DNA of 64,000 nucleotides from Bacteroidota bacterium (lineage in GTDB: Bacteria > Bacteroidota > Bacteroidia > AKYH767-A > OLB10), in NCBI GenBank assembly GCA_016713525.1, contig JADJOZ010000033.1:620001-684000 (forward strand), in the 5' to 3' direction. A program made the translations under genes and the position numbers. Under the pieces are notes generated by a model that saw only the letters and a list, made by a program, of their open reading frames with translations, did not search any database and had not been told where the DNA came from. Below are positions 17,679 to 27,879 of this stretch, piece after piece; within the stretch, counting starts at the first letter, position 1, and every line of letters starts with the position of its first letter.

Positions 17679-19643
17679 TTAAGATGCCGGATCTACCCAG
17701 TCGCCATGTTCTTTTATTAATTCAATCAATTCATCAACAGCTACATTTGCTTCAATATTTTTCTTTACTACTTCACGACCTTTGTATAAGGTGATTTTTC
17801 CCACTCCGACACCTACATAACCATAGTCGGCATCAGCCATTTCTCCGGGGCCATTAACAATGCAACCCAGAATTCCAATTTTCACACCTTTCAAATGGTG
17901 TGTACGGGAACGGATTTTTGCAGTTGTTTCCTGAAGGTCGAATAAGGTTCTCCCGCAGGAAGGGCAGGAGATATATTCTGTTTTTGAAATTCTGGTTCGT
18001 GTTGCCTGTAAAATTCCAAAACCCAGACTATTCATGGTTTTTTCTGATGCAATCCCCGGAGCTTTCAGCCAGAGTCCATCCCCGAAACCATCCAGAAGCA
18101 ATGCACCTGCATCGGTGGCTGCATGTAATTGCAATGTTTCTTCGGAAATTTGTTTATAATTAAATTTTATAATTACGGGACTGTTAATTTGTCGAAGCAT
18201 TAACTCGATAAATATCCGGCGTTCATCAGCCATGCCATGCAAATTGGAAGTATCTGCAATGAGCACCACCGTGTTGTCGTTCTTGATGCGAGAAAGAAAA
18301 TCGTTGCCTGAATTAAAAATTAGAGAAGCATCCACTGCAACGAAATTGAGGATATCGGATTTTGCAGAGGCGTCAATATATTCATTGCCACAAAACAAAG
18401 GATATGCTCGTGGTTGATCCTGATGGTTTAGCCAGTAGTCGCAATTATAAATCAATCCCAATGTACCTGGAATCTCAAATGTCACAGGATTATTTCCGCA
18501 ATAAATAAAATCGCAAGCCTGATCGCTGAGATTCCATTTATCGCTTTCAACCGCATAATTGTATCCTACTGGAAATAGTGAAGCAGCTGTAATTTTTTCT
18601 TTGTGCGAATAATCGGAAATGATTACAGGAACGTTTGTGCCTCCAACGTTAGTTACAGGTGTTGATTTTCGTCTTTGATATTCAAATGGTGAATACGGTA
18701 ATAGATTTATATGCTCTATTCCTGGAATAGGGGTATGATGGGTTCGGTTTGAATACCGGTCCACTAAGGCACGTGCAACGGGGATTTCAAATTCAGGATC
18801 CTCAGTCAGTGAAACCCTGATTGTATCGCCTATGCCATCTTCAAGTAGTGTCCCTATTCCTGCTGCAGATTTTATCCTGCCATCTTCACCTTCACCGGCT
18901 TCAGTTACACCCAGATGTAAAGGATAATTCATGCCTTCATCCTGCATTTTAGAAATAAGCAAACGATAAGCCTGAACCATAACCTGAGGGTTGCTTGATT
19001 TCATACTTAACACAATGTTGTGATAAGATAAATCTTCACAAATTCTTAAGAACTCAAGCGCCGATTCCACCATGCCGAGTGGTGAATCACCATAGCGGCT
19101 CATAATTCGATCGCTTAATGAGCCATGGTTTGTACCAATGCGCATAGCAGTTCCGTATTCTTTGCAAATCTTTACAAGAGGTGTGAACCGTTCCCGGATA
19201 CGATCCAATTCCGCATCATATGCTGCATCGGTAAAGTCGATCGTTTCGAATTTCTTTTTATCAGCGTAATTACCGGGATTCACTCTGACTTTTTCGACGA
19301 TCCGGGCGGCCATTTCAGCTGCATTCGGTGTAAAGTGAATATCAGCAATGAGTGGGGTAGTATATCCTCGTTTATGAACTTCATTTCTGATGTTCGCCAG
19401 ATTTTTAGCTTCATTAATGCTTGGTGCTGTAATTCGAACATACTCGCACCCGGCTTCAATCATCCTGATACTTTGTTCAACCGTAGCGATGGTATTCATA
19501 GTATCGGTGGTAGTCATTGACTGCACCCTGATAGGATTGGAGCCACCCATAGGTACCATACCAATTTTTACTTCTCTGGTAAGCTTACGCTGATAGCTGG
19601 TCAGACTGTTACAATAAAGGTGTGATAAAATGCCTGTTTCCAT
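17679..19643 (-). CDS. ispG: IspG (GcpE), HMBPP synthase, long form
   Basis: A [4Fe-4S] enzyme of the MEP isoprenoid pathway, making HMB-PP from MEcPP. Residues 15-300 form the TIM barrel (IRVQSMTTTDTMN, ADIHFTP, VRVNPGNY, GTNHGSL). About 250 residues of insert follow, as in Bacteroidota, Chlamydia and plants. The C-terminal reductase-like domain carries the cluster cysteines in CPSCGRTLFD and GCIVNGPGE. At 654 residues it is about 280 longer than E. coli IspG, as expected for this form. The ATG is preceded closely by a TAAATTTG element. Confidence 0.96.
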   Translation of the reverse strand: METGILSHLYCNSLTSYQRKLTREVKIGMVPMGGSNPIRVQSMTTTDTMNTIATVEQSIRMIEAGCEYVRITAPSINEAKNLANIRNEVHKRGYTTPLIADIHFTPNAAEMAARIVEKVRVNPGNYADKKKFETIDFTDAAYDAELDRIRERFTPLVKICKEYGTAMRIGTNHGSLSDRIMSRYGDSPLGMVESALEFLRICEDLSYHNIVLSMKSSNPQVMVQAYRLLISKMQDEGMNYPLHLGVTEAGEGEDGRIKSAAGIGTLLEDGIGDTIRVSLTEDPEFEIPVARALVDRYSNRTHHTPIPGIEHINLLPYSPFEYQRRKSTPVTNVGGTNVPVIISDYSHKEKITAASLFPVGYNYAVESDKWNLSDQACDFIYCGNNPVTFEIPGTLGLIYNCDYWLNHQDQPRAYPLFCGNEYIDASAKSDILNFVAVDASLIFNSGNDFLSRIKNDNTVVLIADTSNLHGMADERRIFIELMLRQINSPVIIKFNYKQISEETLQLHAATDAGALLLDGFGDGLWLKAPGIASEKTMNSLGFGILQATRTRISKTEYISCPSCGRTLFDLQETTAKIRSRTHHLKGVKIGILGCIVNGPGEMADADYGYVGVGVGKITLYKGREVVKKNIEANVAVDELIELIKEHGDWVDPAS

Positions 19644-19648
19644 TCCTG

Positions 19649-19656
19649 CAAATTTA
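19649..19656 (-). promoter_or_regulatory. -7 promoter element for ispG
   Basis: TAAATTTG on the minus strand is an exact match to TAnnTTTG and ends only 5 bases before the ispG ATG. Transcription would begin at or beside the start codon, implying a leaderless or near-leaderless mRNA if this element is used. No convincing -33 TTTG was found. Confidence 0.45.
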
Positions 19657-19761
19657 GTTTAAAACAATGGAAACTCATTAATTGTTATTTCTACCTGGAA
19701 ATTGCTGATTGAAGTAAATATTCATCAAATAATCTAAATAATTGAAATACAATATCATAAG

Positions 19762-19797
19762 AATGCCCGAAAGCTATTTTTCCGGGCATTAATTTTT
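19762..19797 (-). terminator. Hairpin after the Ig-like T9SS gene
   Basis: AATGCCCG at 19762-19769 and CGGGCATT at 19783-19790 pair perfectly around a 13-base loop. The T tract (TTTTTT) follows on the plus strand, whereas both flanking genes are on the minus strand, so orientation is imperfect; it may still end the minus-strand transcript 40 bases after the stop codon. Confidence 0.4.
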
Positions 19798-19830
19798 TGC
19801 AGTACTTCTAAAAGATTTTAAAAAGTTATT

Positions 19831-20570
19831 TTTATTCTTCTTTTATAAACTTCAAAGTTGAAGGTCCGTATTCAGTTACAACCCGAATCAAATACAACCC
19901 TGCTGGGATTGATGAAATATCAATTACATTGGCTGTGTTTTTTTCTTGCGAAATGAGTATTTGCCCTGTAGCATTAATAACTTCAAAGCTCAATGGAATT
20001 CCACCTGAAATAGTAATATAAGTATTTGCCGGGTTTGGAAACAACTCTAAATTTTCGGTGAGCATTTCATTTTTCATCCTGCAAGGAATTGTCACAGTTA
20101 CCGGATCCGAGATATCGGTGCAACCTAGTGAATTGGTAACGGCTACTTTGTAATTTCCTGCAAAAGTGGCTGTATAATTTTTGTTTGTTGCTCCTGCAAT
20201 ATCATTACCCATCAATTTCATTGATATGTATATCCGGTGCCATTTGGACCTTTCAGCAACACACTTCCACCTGCACAAAATGTAGTTGGGCCATTAGGAG
20301 TGATGGTTGCAGCAGGAGTGCCAAGTACTGTTACATTAGTTGCTGTTGATTTTAGAGCATCCATATGCAGAAGTCACTTCCACTTTATAAGGGGCGGTAG
20401 AATTAGCAAACAAGTTTCGGCTAGTTTCACCCGGAATAGCATTCCCGTATTTATACCACTGATACGAGTAGGTTGATCCATAATTCGCCTGCAATTTCAC
20501 CTGACTTCCTGACAGAATGTTGTTGGTCCGGTAGCGGAAATTGTTGCCGGTGGAATCGGATATAATGAAA
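19831..20570. repeat. Near-identical direct repeat, copy A
   Basis: This segment matches 21726-22470 almost perfectly: only a handful of differences, mostly homopolymer indels. It covers the last two Ig modules and the T9SS tail of the duplicated protein. Beyond about 20570 similarity drops to clearly diverged paralogue level. Confidence 0.85.
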
Positions 20571-21385
20571 TGGTTAATGGAGCCGATGTTTTAGAACAGA
20601 TGGTAGAATTGGTAACCACAACTTTATATTTTCCTGCAGTGGATGCCTGATAAGTTGATGAAGTAGCTCCTGCAATAAGGTTTCCATATTTATACCATTT
20701 GTAAGTATTTCCGGCACTGTATTGAGTGTTAAGGTTAACGGTAGAGCCGGCACAAAATCCGGGATTGCCGGTTGAAGTGGTAATGGTAGCAATTGGTAAA
20801 TTAAAGGGACTTAAAACAATAGCTTCCGAAAATCTGGGGCATCCGGTTGCATTGGTTACTTTAACATGGTAATAGTCATAAAAATTAACAGTAACAGTAA
20901 GTGAAGAGCTCGTAGCACCATTTATCGGACCAGAATTGTACCATTGGTAGGTGTATCCGGCGCCGGTGTTTGCCTGCAGGACTATTGAGGTTCCCGGACA
21001 AATCACAGATGTGGGAGGATTGGTAATTTGTGCGGGTGGTGCAACACATTCCACATTAAAACCTCCCGGCACCCTCATAGAGTCCCAAATTACATGATAT
21101 CCTCCTGATGGTGCTGCTGCAGGAATGAACCAACTCACTAACAAATGATCATCATCCGCCACTGATACTATTGATGGATAAATCACGAAATTATCATGTA
21201 ACATATAAAAATCTCCCGATGTTGATGGCGCTGATCCCGTAGTGAAAAAAGAAACCACTGCCGGTTACTGTAGTAATTACCGTTTGACCTTTTAAACCGA
21301 AATCGGGATTGATCGAAATAAATTGTTGTGCCTGCAAGGTGAGGTTCAGAGAACAAACGAATATCAACAATATGAGTTTCTTCAT
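19832..21385 (-). CDS. Ig-like repeat T9SS surface protein, duplicate A (several frameshifts)
   Basis: It starts at ATG 21385 with signal peptide MKKLILLIFVCSLNLTLQAQ. An N-terminal domain containing VADDDHLLVSWFIPAAAPSG is followed by about five 80-residue Ig-like modules (YQWYNSGPI, YKWYKYGNLIAGATSS and others) and a type A T9SS tail (LELFPNPANTYITISGG, IPAGLYLIRVVT). Frame breaks occur at the A run 21245-21250, C run 20508-20509, T run 20350-20353 and near 20219. At each of the last three, the almost identical copy B has one or two extra bases that keep the frame open. It is read as one gene damaged by homopolymer errors. Secreted; function unknown. Confidence 0.75.
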
Positions 21386-21454
21386 GGCTGTATATATTGG
21401 CAATTATGTGAAAATAGAAAAGATGGTTTAAATTACCAAATTTATTTGATGAAC

Positions 21455-21715
21455 CTACGAAGTTGACTGGTAAAGTTCTTCCTGTATTCTTCAAACAGCA
21501 GTTTTATTATCTGGTATTTGAAGAATTTTCAGGATGGCTTTCTTTTCAGGTAGCCCTCTTTTACGCTTTAATACGGTTTCCTTGTGGAAATGTAGTGTAG
21601 TTTAATTGCATCCGTTTGCTTGCAGAGCGACAAGCGCTTCCTTCCTAGGGGTAATCTCCATTCAGGGCATGCCATTCGAAGTACTGTCGAAGGGTATAAA
21701 TTTTATGAAAGAGTG
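21455..21715 (-). pseudogene. Decayed copy of the small HTH gene
   Basis: It aligns with the intact gene at 23611-23907: AAACAGCAGTTTTATTA, GGTATTTGAAGAATT and GAGCATGCCATTC-type segments recur in the same order. It carries an in-frame TGA where the intact gene has Gly (SGEFFKYQ reads S-stop-KFFKYQ), scattered substitutions and frame changes. Unlike the homopolymer breaks elsewhere, these are base substitutions, so the decay is genuine. It lies upstream of Ig-like gene copy A, just as the intact gene lies upstream of copy B. Confidence 0.7.
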
Positions 21716-21725
21716 AAATAAATTC

Positions 21726-22470
21726 TTTATTCTTCTTTTATAAACTTCAAAGTTGAAGGTCCGTATTCAGTTACAACCCGAATCAAATACAACCCTGCTG
21801 GGATTGATGAAATATCAATTACATTGGCTGTGTTTTTTCTTGCGAAATGAGTATTTGCCCTGTAGCATTAATAACTTCAAAGCTCAATGGAATTCCACCT
21901 GAAATAGTAATATAAGTATTTGCCGGGTTTGGAAACAACTCTAAATTTTCGGTGAGCATTTCATTTTTCATCCTGCAAGGAATTGTCACAGTTACCGGAT
22001 CCGAGATATCGGTGCAACCTAGTGAATTGGTAACGGCTACTTTGTAATTTCCTGCAAAAGTGGCTGTATAATTTTTGTTTGTTGCTCCTGCAATATCATT
22101 ACCCATCAATTTCCATTGATATGTATATCCGGTGCCATTTGGACCTTTCAGCAACACACTTCCACCTGCACAAAATGTAGTTGGGCCATTAGGAGTGATG
22201 GTTGCAGCAGGAGTGCCAAGTACTGTTACATTAGTTGCTGTTGATTTTTTAGAGCATCCATATGCAGAAGTAACTTCCACTTTATAAGGGCCGGTAGAAT
22301 TAGCAAACAAGTTTCGGCTAGTTTCACCCGGAATAGCATTCCCGTATTTATACCACTGATACGAGTAGGTTGATCCATAATTCGCCTGCAATTTCACCTG
22401 ACTTCCCTGACAGAATGTTGTTGGTCCGGTAGCGGAAATTGTTGCCGGTGGAATCGGATATAATGAAATG
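21726..22470. repeat. Near-identical direct repeat, copy B
   Basis: The partner of 19831-20570 at an offset of 1895 bases. It preserves longer homopolymers at three sites where copy A is frame-broken, and has one T fewer (21833-21838) at a site where copy A is intact. Confidence 0.85.
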
Positions 22471-23542
22471 GTTAATGGAACCGATGTTTTAGAACATCCT
22501 GTAGAATTAGTAACCACAACTTTATATTTTCCGGCAGTAGATGCCTGATAAGTTGATGAGGTAGCTCCTGCAATAAGGTTTCCATATTTATACCATTTGT
22601 AGGTATTTCCCGCAGTTGGTGGAGTGCTTAAGCCAACAGTTGAGCCGGAGCAAAATCCAGGTTGCCTGTTGAAGTTGTAATTGATGCAACTGGCAGAGAT
22701 GCCCAGGTAATTACCCTTGGTTGAGAAGTATTTGAACAACCTTGATTATTTGTAATTCTAACAGTATAAGAGCCACTGTCAGAAATGGTTAGAAATTGTG
22801 AAGTGCTACCATTCAATAAAACACCACTCTTAAACCATTGATAGGTGTAACCAAAACCGGAATTGGTTCCCAGAGTCACAATCTGATTTGGACAAACCAT
22901 AATATTTGTTGATGGTGAGGAAATAATTGCATTTGGAACGCTGGCATTGTAAACATTCACCGGATCAGACAAATCCGGACAACCTTGAGCATTTGTAATT
23001 CTAACCTGATAAGAGCCTGAAGAGGTTGCGCTATAGCTTTGTAAAGTCGCTCCCTGAATGAGTGCGTTATTTTTGTACCACTGGTAGGTGAATCCGGTGC
23101 CGGCATTTGCTGTCAGGATTGTTGAACTGCCTGGACAAATATATCGGATTGATGGCGGTGCGATTACACCTTGTGTTGGAATGCAGTTGATATTGAATCC
23201 TCCCGGTATTGGGAATAAATATCCCCCAAAGGAAATATCCCAAACAACCTCATAATTTCCACTTGGTGCCGCTGTAGGAATTGACCAACTCACTTCCAGG
23301 TGGTCGTCATCCACCACATTAACAAAATTTGGAAAAATAATATAATTCCCCTGATACATATAAAAATCCTGCCAAAATTGACCTGGAGATGATCCTTGGG
23401 TAAAGTAGAAAAACTCACTGGTAACAGTTGTATTCAAGGATTGTCCCGAATTAGCAAAATTTGGATTAATAGACAGAAACTGTTGAGCTTTTGCCGGAAA
23501 TGCCAGGCAGCAGATAACGAGAAGTTGAAGAACTATTTTCAT
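21727..23542 (-). CDS. Ig-like repeat T9SS surface protein, duplicate B (two frameshifts)
   Basis: Signal peptide MKIVLQLLVICCLAFPAKAQ; an N-terminal domain (NVVDDDHLEVSWSIPTAAPSG) shared with copy A; then about six Ig-like modules with YQWYKNN, YQWFKSG and YKWYKYGN cores; then a T9SS type A tail. Frame breaks fall at the G run 22659-22660 (one C missing on the coding strand, NPGFC expected) and at the T run 21833-21838, where copy A keeps seven T and reads QEKNTANVIDISS. Restored length is about 605 residues. It is presumably cell-surface attached; the modules suggest adhesion or a structural role, which remains inference. Confidence 0.8.
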
Positions 23543-23610
23543 GGTTATAAATTTGGAAACATTGTGAAAATAGAAAAGTCGATTTAAATTACCAAATTTA
23601 TTTGATGAAC

Positions 23611-23907
23611 TTACGAAATTGATTGGTAAAGTTCTTCTTGTTTTACCTCAAACAGCAGTTTTATTACCTGGTATTTGAAGAATTCACCGGATGGCTTTCG
23701 TTTCAGGTACCCTTCTTTCACGTATTGGTGCAGTTTCCTTGCAGGGATGTCGAGTAGCTTAATTGCGTCTGTTTCCGTGCATAGCGACATACGCTTCTTT
23801 TCCAGTTGTAATTCTTCATACAGAGCATGCCATTCCAGGAGTAGGCGAAGTGTTTCCTTTGAGGGGAAAGTTGCAAAAAACTTCAATTCTCCTTGTTCGC
23901 TTTTCAT
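23611..23907 (-). CDS. Small helix-turn-helix (HTH_17-like) protein
   Basis: A 98-residue protein. Residues 40-85 (TETDAIKLLDIPARKLHQYV, then EGYLKRKPSGEFFKYQ) have the pattern of an excisionase/MerR-type winged HTH: a recognition helix after LLDIPARKLHQYV and a wing of charged residues before the FKYQVIKLL helix. It lies immediately upstream of duplicate B on the same strand, 68 bases from its start, and may regulate it. A decayed copy stands in the same position upstream of duplicate A. The short N terminus (about 39 residues) is helical with no recognised domain. Confidence 0.7.
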   Translation of the reverse strand: MKSEQGELKFFATFPSKETLRLLLEWHALYEELQLEKKRMSLCTETDAIKLLDIPARKLHQYVKEGYLKRKPSGEFFKYQVIKLLFEVKQEELYQSIS

Positions 23908-23961
23908 AAAACGCTGAGGTTATATGCAATAATATGAAAAACGAATAATATCTCAAAGGCT

Positions 23962-23997
23962 ATAAAAAAATAAACGGTGGGCTGGGCGCCCACCGTT
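23962..23997 (-). terminator. Strong rho-independent terminator
   Basis: AACGGTGGGC (23973-23982) and GCCCACCGTT (23988-23997) form a perfect 10-bp GC-rich stem with a 5-base loop. On the minus strand it is followed by TATTTTTTTATA. It sits 26 bases past the stop of the 24024-26204 gene, the correct position and direction. Confidence 0.88.
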
Positions 23998-24023
23998 CTG
24001 GAAAAACAGACCTAACCACAAGT

Positions 24024-26204
24024 CTAGAAGATCATTAATTTCTTTATTGAAGTGCCAAAGGCATTCGTAGCTTTAATAAAATACACCCCTTTATTGAGCG
24101 TATGAACATTTATTTGCTGTTTGCTCACCGGATTGTTCATGATCATAACATTGCGACCATTTACATCTTCAATTTCAACTGACAACAGTTTATTCTGACC
24201 AAAGTATTCAACAAAAATCAGCTCTGAAGCAGGTATCGGATAAACGGAGAATTCAGGAGACAAATTGTGTTCATTGATACCGGTAAAATTCTGATCAATG
24301 ACCACGGCATCTCCAAAAGAGTTGAAGTTTATTTCATCACCGGATGCAGTCACACCAACAATGTCGAACGGTGAAACATTTAATATCATTTTGCCACTCA
24401 CATTGTCGGTTGTAACAATAGTAACTTTTCCTACAGGACCGCCTCCGGAAATATTAGTATGATCAATCCTGCTTATAGCAATATCAAGTAATCCATTACC
24501 GGTATTATAATCCAGCTTCACCATATCTGTTCCTGATGTTCCCAAAAAGGAGCCGGTATAATTGGTTTGCAAAGTGGTGATATCAACTAATGCAGGGTCG
24601 AGGTACATTCGGAAGGCGAGGCCGTAAATACTGTCTACATAAGAAGTGATGTCGATATTAAAATCGAGTAACATACTGGTGCCGATAGTATCGGCGCTTG
24701 CGGTGATAGTAAGGTCTGCTAATCCGGCAACAGCAGGAGGTGCAGTTCTTAACGGGTGATTAAGACCATAATTCAGAAATATAGCTGTGGTATCTGACCA
24801 ATCAATTATTCCATTTCCATCGGTGTCGGCATGCTTGTAATTTATTCCTGAAAGGAATGAATTCGGCCAATTTACGGATGGTTGGGCAACCCAGCCGGTG
24901 GATGCTCCTACACGTGATGTTCCAGAGGTATTGAAACCAATTCCAACCGAGAGTAAATCATATAAATTAGCAACTCCATCAGAATTCGCATCGCCGGGCC
25001 ATACCTCATTCGTGTTGCAACCATTTACATAAATCTGATAAGAGAAAGTTTGTGTTCCATAGTAATCGCAATTATCATCATTTACTTTTAATGTAAAGAT
25101 GTAAGTCTGACTTCTTATATCAGTTGTTGAATGTGTCCATGTAAATGTGCCAACCGGGTACTGTGCTGAATTGTTAGATAGAGAGGCTGAAGTTCCATTG
25201 TTTTCCAGAGATATATCAAGTATCTGGAACGGATCAGCATCGGTACTGATGACATTGAATTGAAGCGTGTCGCCGGGACAAGTATTCGTTGTATATATAT
25301 TATTGCCATTTATACCTGATAATTTTGGCAATGCGTTGCTTGTATTTATTACTTTAAACTGATAATCACGATATACATTTCCAATATTAATTCCATTTCT
25401 GAATTCAGAAATTTTCATTGACATTACAGTAACCTGCAATGCATTTGGAGAAATGGTTAGAATCCCTGTTTGTGAATTTAAAAGTGTGGGAATTGATGCA
25501 ATGAATGGTTGTGCAGCTGTTAAGCCTGAATTAAAAGCAATATTCACAGGATTCAAGCCTACATAATCTCTTGGAGCAACCATTTCATAATGCAAAGAAT
25601 CACCATCAACATCGTAAGTGTTCCAACTTAATGAACTGGTTGTATTGTTTTGGATCATATTCACCGGAATTCCGGCAAATTGTACAGAATTATTAAATGG
25701 GACATCAAGGTTATTTAAGGTTGCTTCGAAATAACTTCCAAAACCACTTGGAGAATTAAGATTAGTAATGGCTGCATTTCGGCAACATTCATTGTAACTA
25801 AACACCCAATCGTTACATGGTCCGTTTAATGAAACCACCCCTTCGTAAACTACCCTCTTAACCGAATAAAGAGTTCCCCCGTTACAGGTTGAATTTGATA
25901 GAGATGTTGCACAAATCGGGGAAATTTCATCAGGACCTGAAGCAATTGGAAGACTGATGGAGAAACTTTGCGAACACGATTGTGAATTAACTTCTATGAG
26001 TGCGGTAGTTGGATTTGGAGCGCCGCTACAGTCGCTGTAATAAGTAAGTTGTATTTTGTAATCATTTCCGGAGATCCATTGGTAGGTAATTTCACCTCCT
26101 ACAATATGACTTCCCAATGATGTACAAAAACTCGCAGCTATGATTGCCAGTGTAGCAATGCTCAGCTGTATACATGTGGTTAATATGTTTGCGAATTTTT
26201 TCAT
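24024..26204 (-). CDS. T9SS-secreted protein with dockerin-like calcium motifs
   Basis: A 726-residue intact protein. An N-terminal hydrophobic signal segment ends near FCTSLGS, followed by HIVGGEITYQW, an opening shared by many large Bacteroidota surface proteins. A cysteine-rich region (YSDCSGAP, CSQSFSI, NECCRNAA) follows. Near residues 405-480 there are two dockerin/EF-hand-like loops, GDANSDGVANLYDLLSVG and ADTDGNGIIDWSDTTAIF, likely binding calcium. Then comes a cohesin-like beta domain and a type A T9SS tail (FSVYPIPASELIFVEY, LNKGVYFIKAT). Role is unknown; surface display is inferred from the sorting tail. It has its own terminator and a -7 element upstream. Confidence 0.82.
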   Translation of the reverse strand: MKKFANILTTCIQLSIATLAIIAASFCTSLGSHIVGGEITYQWISGNDYKIQLTYYSDCSGAPNPTTALIEVNSQSCSQSFSISLPIASGPDEISPICATSLSNSTCNGGTLYSVKRVVYEGVVSLNGPCNDWVFSYNECCRNAAITNLNSPSGFGSYFEATLNNLDVPFNNSVQFAGIPVNMIQNNTTSSLSWNTYDVDGDSLHYEMVAPRDYVGLNPVNIAFNSGLTAAQPFIASIPTLLNSQTGILTISPNALQVTVMSMKISEFRNGINIGNVYRDYQFKVINTSNALPKLSGINGNNIYTTNTCPGDTLQFNVISTDADPFQILDISLENNGTSASLSNNSAQYPVGTFTWTHSTTDIRSQTYIFTLKVNDDNCDYYGTQTFSYQIYVNGCNTNEVWPGDANSDGVANLYDLLSVGIGFNTSGTSRVGASTGWVAQPSVNWPNSFLSGINYKHADTDGNGIIDWSDTTAIFLNYGLNHPLRTAPPAVAGLADLTITASADTIGTSMLLDFNIDITSYVDSIYGLAFRMYLDPALVDITTLQTNYTGSFLGTSGTDMVKLDYNTGNGLLDIAISRIDHTNISGGGPVGKVTIVTTDNVSGKMILNVSPFDIVGVTASGDEINFNSFGDAVVIDQNFTGINEHNLSPEFSVYPIPASELIFVEYFGQNKLLSVEIEDVNGRNVMIMNNPVSKQQINVHTLNKGVYFIKATNAFGTSIKKLMIF

Positions 26205-26240
26205 GGCCCAGTTAGTTGTGATAAATCTTCTATCACATTA

Positions 26241-26248
26241 CAAATGTA
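26241..26248 (-). promoter_or_regulatory. -7 promoter element for the dockerin-like T9SS gene
   Basis: TACATTTG on the minus strand matches TAnnTTTG exactly and ends 36 bases before the gene's ATG, leaving a short 5' leader. A TTTG lies further upstream but at about 26 bases spacing, longer than usual. Confidence 0.45.
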
Positions 26249-26369
26249 TTTCAGTAATATCAATCCTTGAAATACAAAATATTGCTTTTGTCGAATTCAA
26301 TATTTTGATTAAAATTATGATATAAATAAACATAAATTTGTAAAATGCTGAAAATTAATATTATGACAG

Positions 26370-26400
26370 TTTGTTGATTTGATTAAATTTATTACTTTTG
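26370..26400 (+). promoter_or_regulatory. Bacteroidota-type promoter TTTG-N19-TACTTTTG
   Basis: A -33 TTTG (26370-26373) and a -7 TACTTTTG (26393-26400) are separated by 19 bases, a textbook Bacteroidota sigma-ABfr spacing. The ATG of the downstream gene begins at 26407, 6 bases after the -7 element, so the transcript may be leaderless. Confidence 0.65.
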
Positions 26401-26406
26401 TCGGAA

Positions 26407-27836
26407 ATGCATAATTGGTCGAAATCGAAATTATTCAGTATTTTATCTGCTATTAACCCGGCAGAATGGCGGGAATTCCGTAATTTCATTGTGTCCGGTA
26501 TAGGCGGACCCTCCGGTAAGGCATTGGAATTGTATGAGGTATTGAGCGATTTTCATCCCGATTTAAATGCATGTTCACTTACCAGAGAAGAACTTTTTTC
26601 AGGTTTTCCAGGCAAAAGGCATATGAAGATAAGAAATTAAGATATGCAATGACCGATTTGTATAAATTAGCTTGTAATTATTTGAAAATTAAGGCATTAC
26701 AAATTGATAGTCGATCCGCTGATTTGCTCTTGTTGGAGGAATTGGCAAGAAGAGGTGCCGATAAAGCTTATTTGTCGGAGTATGAATCAGAGACAGTGGT
26801 AAACGACATCGACATCGTTAAGGATGCCGGTTTTTATTTTGCACGACACCAGTCGGAATACATTCATATGAATCATTTTTTACCGAGACAAAAACGATCT
26901 GATGAAAGTCCGATTGGAGAAGCAACACGTTTTTTAGATAAATTTTATATCGCCAGAAAACTACAAATGCTTTGTGCCATAATCAACGTACAGAATATTA
27001 TGGCGGTGAATTATGATTTTTTTATGCGTGATGAATTACTTGAACAACTCAGGAATGGCGCATTCAATGAAATTCCTTTAATAGCATCCTATTACCGTGT
27101 TTTAATGACCTTAACAGAGCCGGAAAATGAAGTTCATTTTGAAGAACTCGATCATTTATTAATTTCTTCCGGAAATAATTTCATGCACACTGATTTAAGA
27201 GATATGTATCAGTATCAGATGAATTATTGCATCAAAAAAATTAATCAGGGACAGGCTCATTATGTAAACAAATTATTCCGGATTTATCAGTCGGTTTTAG
27301 AGCGAAAAGTAATTTTTAATAATGGTTATTTATCACAATGGGATTTTAAGAATATTGTAGTGATCGGTATTCGTAGTGGCAATCATGACTGGGTGCTAAA
27401 CTTTATTGAATCTTACCGGAATTCCCTTCAGTCTAATGAACAGGAGAATGCTTATGTTTATAATCTTGCTTATTATTATTTCAGTATAGGTGATTACCGG
27501 AAAGCACTTTCTCAGTTGCGACAGGTTGAATTCACCGACTTATATTATCAACTCGATATGCGTGCTATTTTATTGAAGTGTTATTATGAAATGGACGATG
27601 AAGAAACATTTTTCTATCATATTGCTGCCTTCCGCATTTTCCTTAATAGAAATAAAATGGTATCAGATTACCAGAGAACTATCTACAGGAATATGATTAA
27701 ATTCACTACTGCACTAAAAAAAGCAGCATGGCAGCCCGACAAACTGGAAACTTTACTTCAGGAAATTAATACGGTAAAGCAAATTGCTGATATTAACTGG
27801 TTGAGAAAAAAGACAGAAGAGAAAATGAAAAAGTGA
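26407..27836 (+). CDS. Bacteroidota helical-repeat protein of unknown function (frameshifted)
   Basis: About 477 residues if one A is restored in the run 26614-26617 (FPGKKAYEDKKLRYAMTDL); as given, the first part stops at 26640. No catalytic motif is visible. The N terminus (SKLFSILSAINPAEWREFRN) and the long run of helices with TPR-like spacing near the middle (ENAYVYNLAYYYFSIGDYRK, ALSQLRQVEF, YYQLDMRAILLKCYYEM) suggest a helical scaffold. Proteins of this layout are common and apparently confined to Bacteroidota; I know no assigned function. It converges with rnc, 43 bases apart. Confidence 0.75.
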
Positions 27837-27879
27837 AAATGAGGATAGGTTAATTTAATGCTGTTTAACAGGATAAATT

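Noticed and set aside
17900..18163. Plus-strand open frames inside ispG and similar opposite-strand frames elsewhere
   Set aside because: They are shadows of strongly supported genes on the other strand, without their own motifs.
19831..23907. Insertion sequence or transposon as the cause of the duplication
   Set aside because: No transposase and no terminal inverted repeats at the unit edges; the small HTH gene alone is not evidence of a mobile element.
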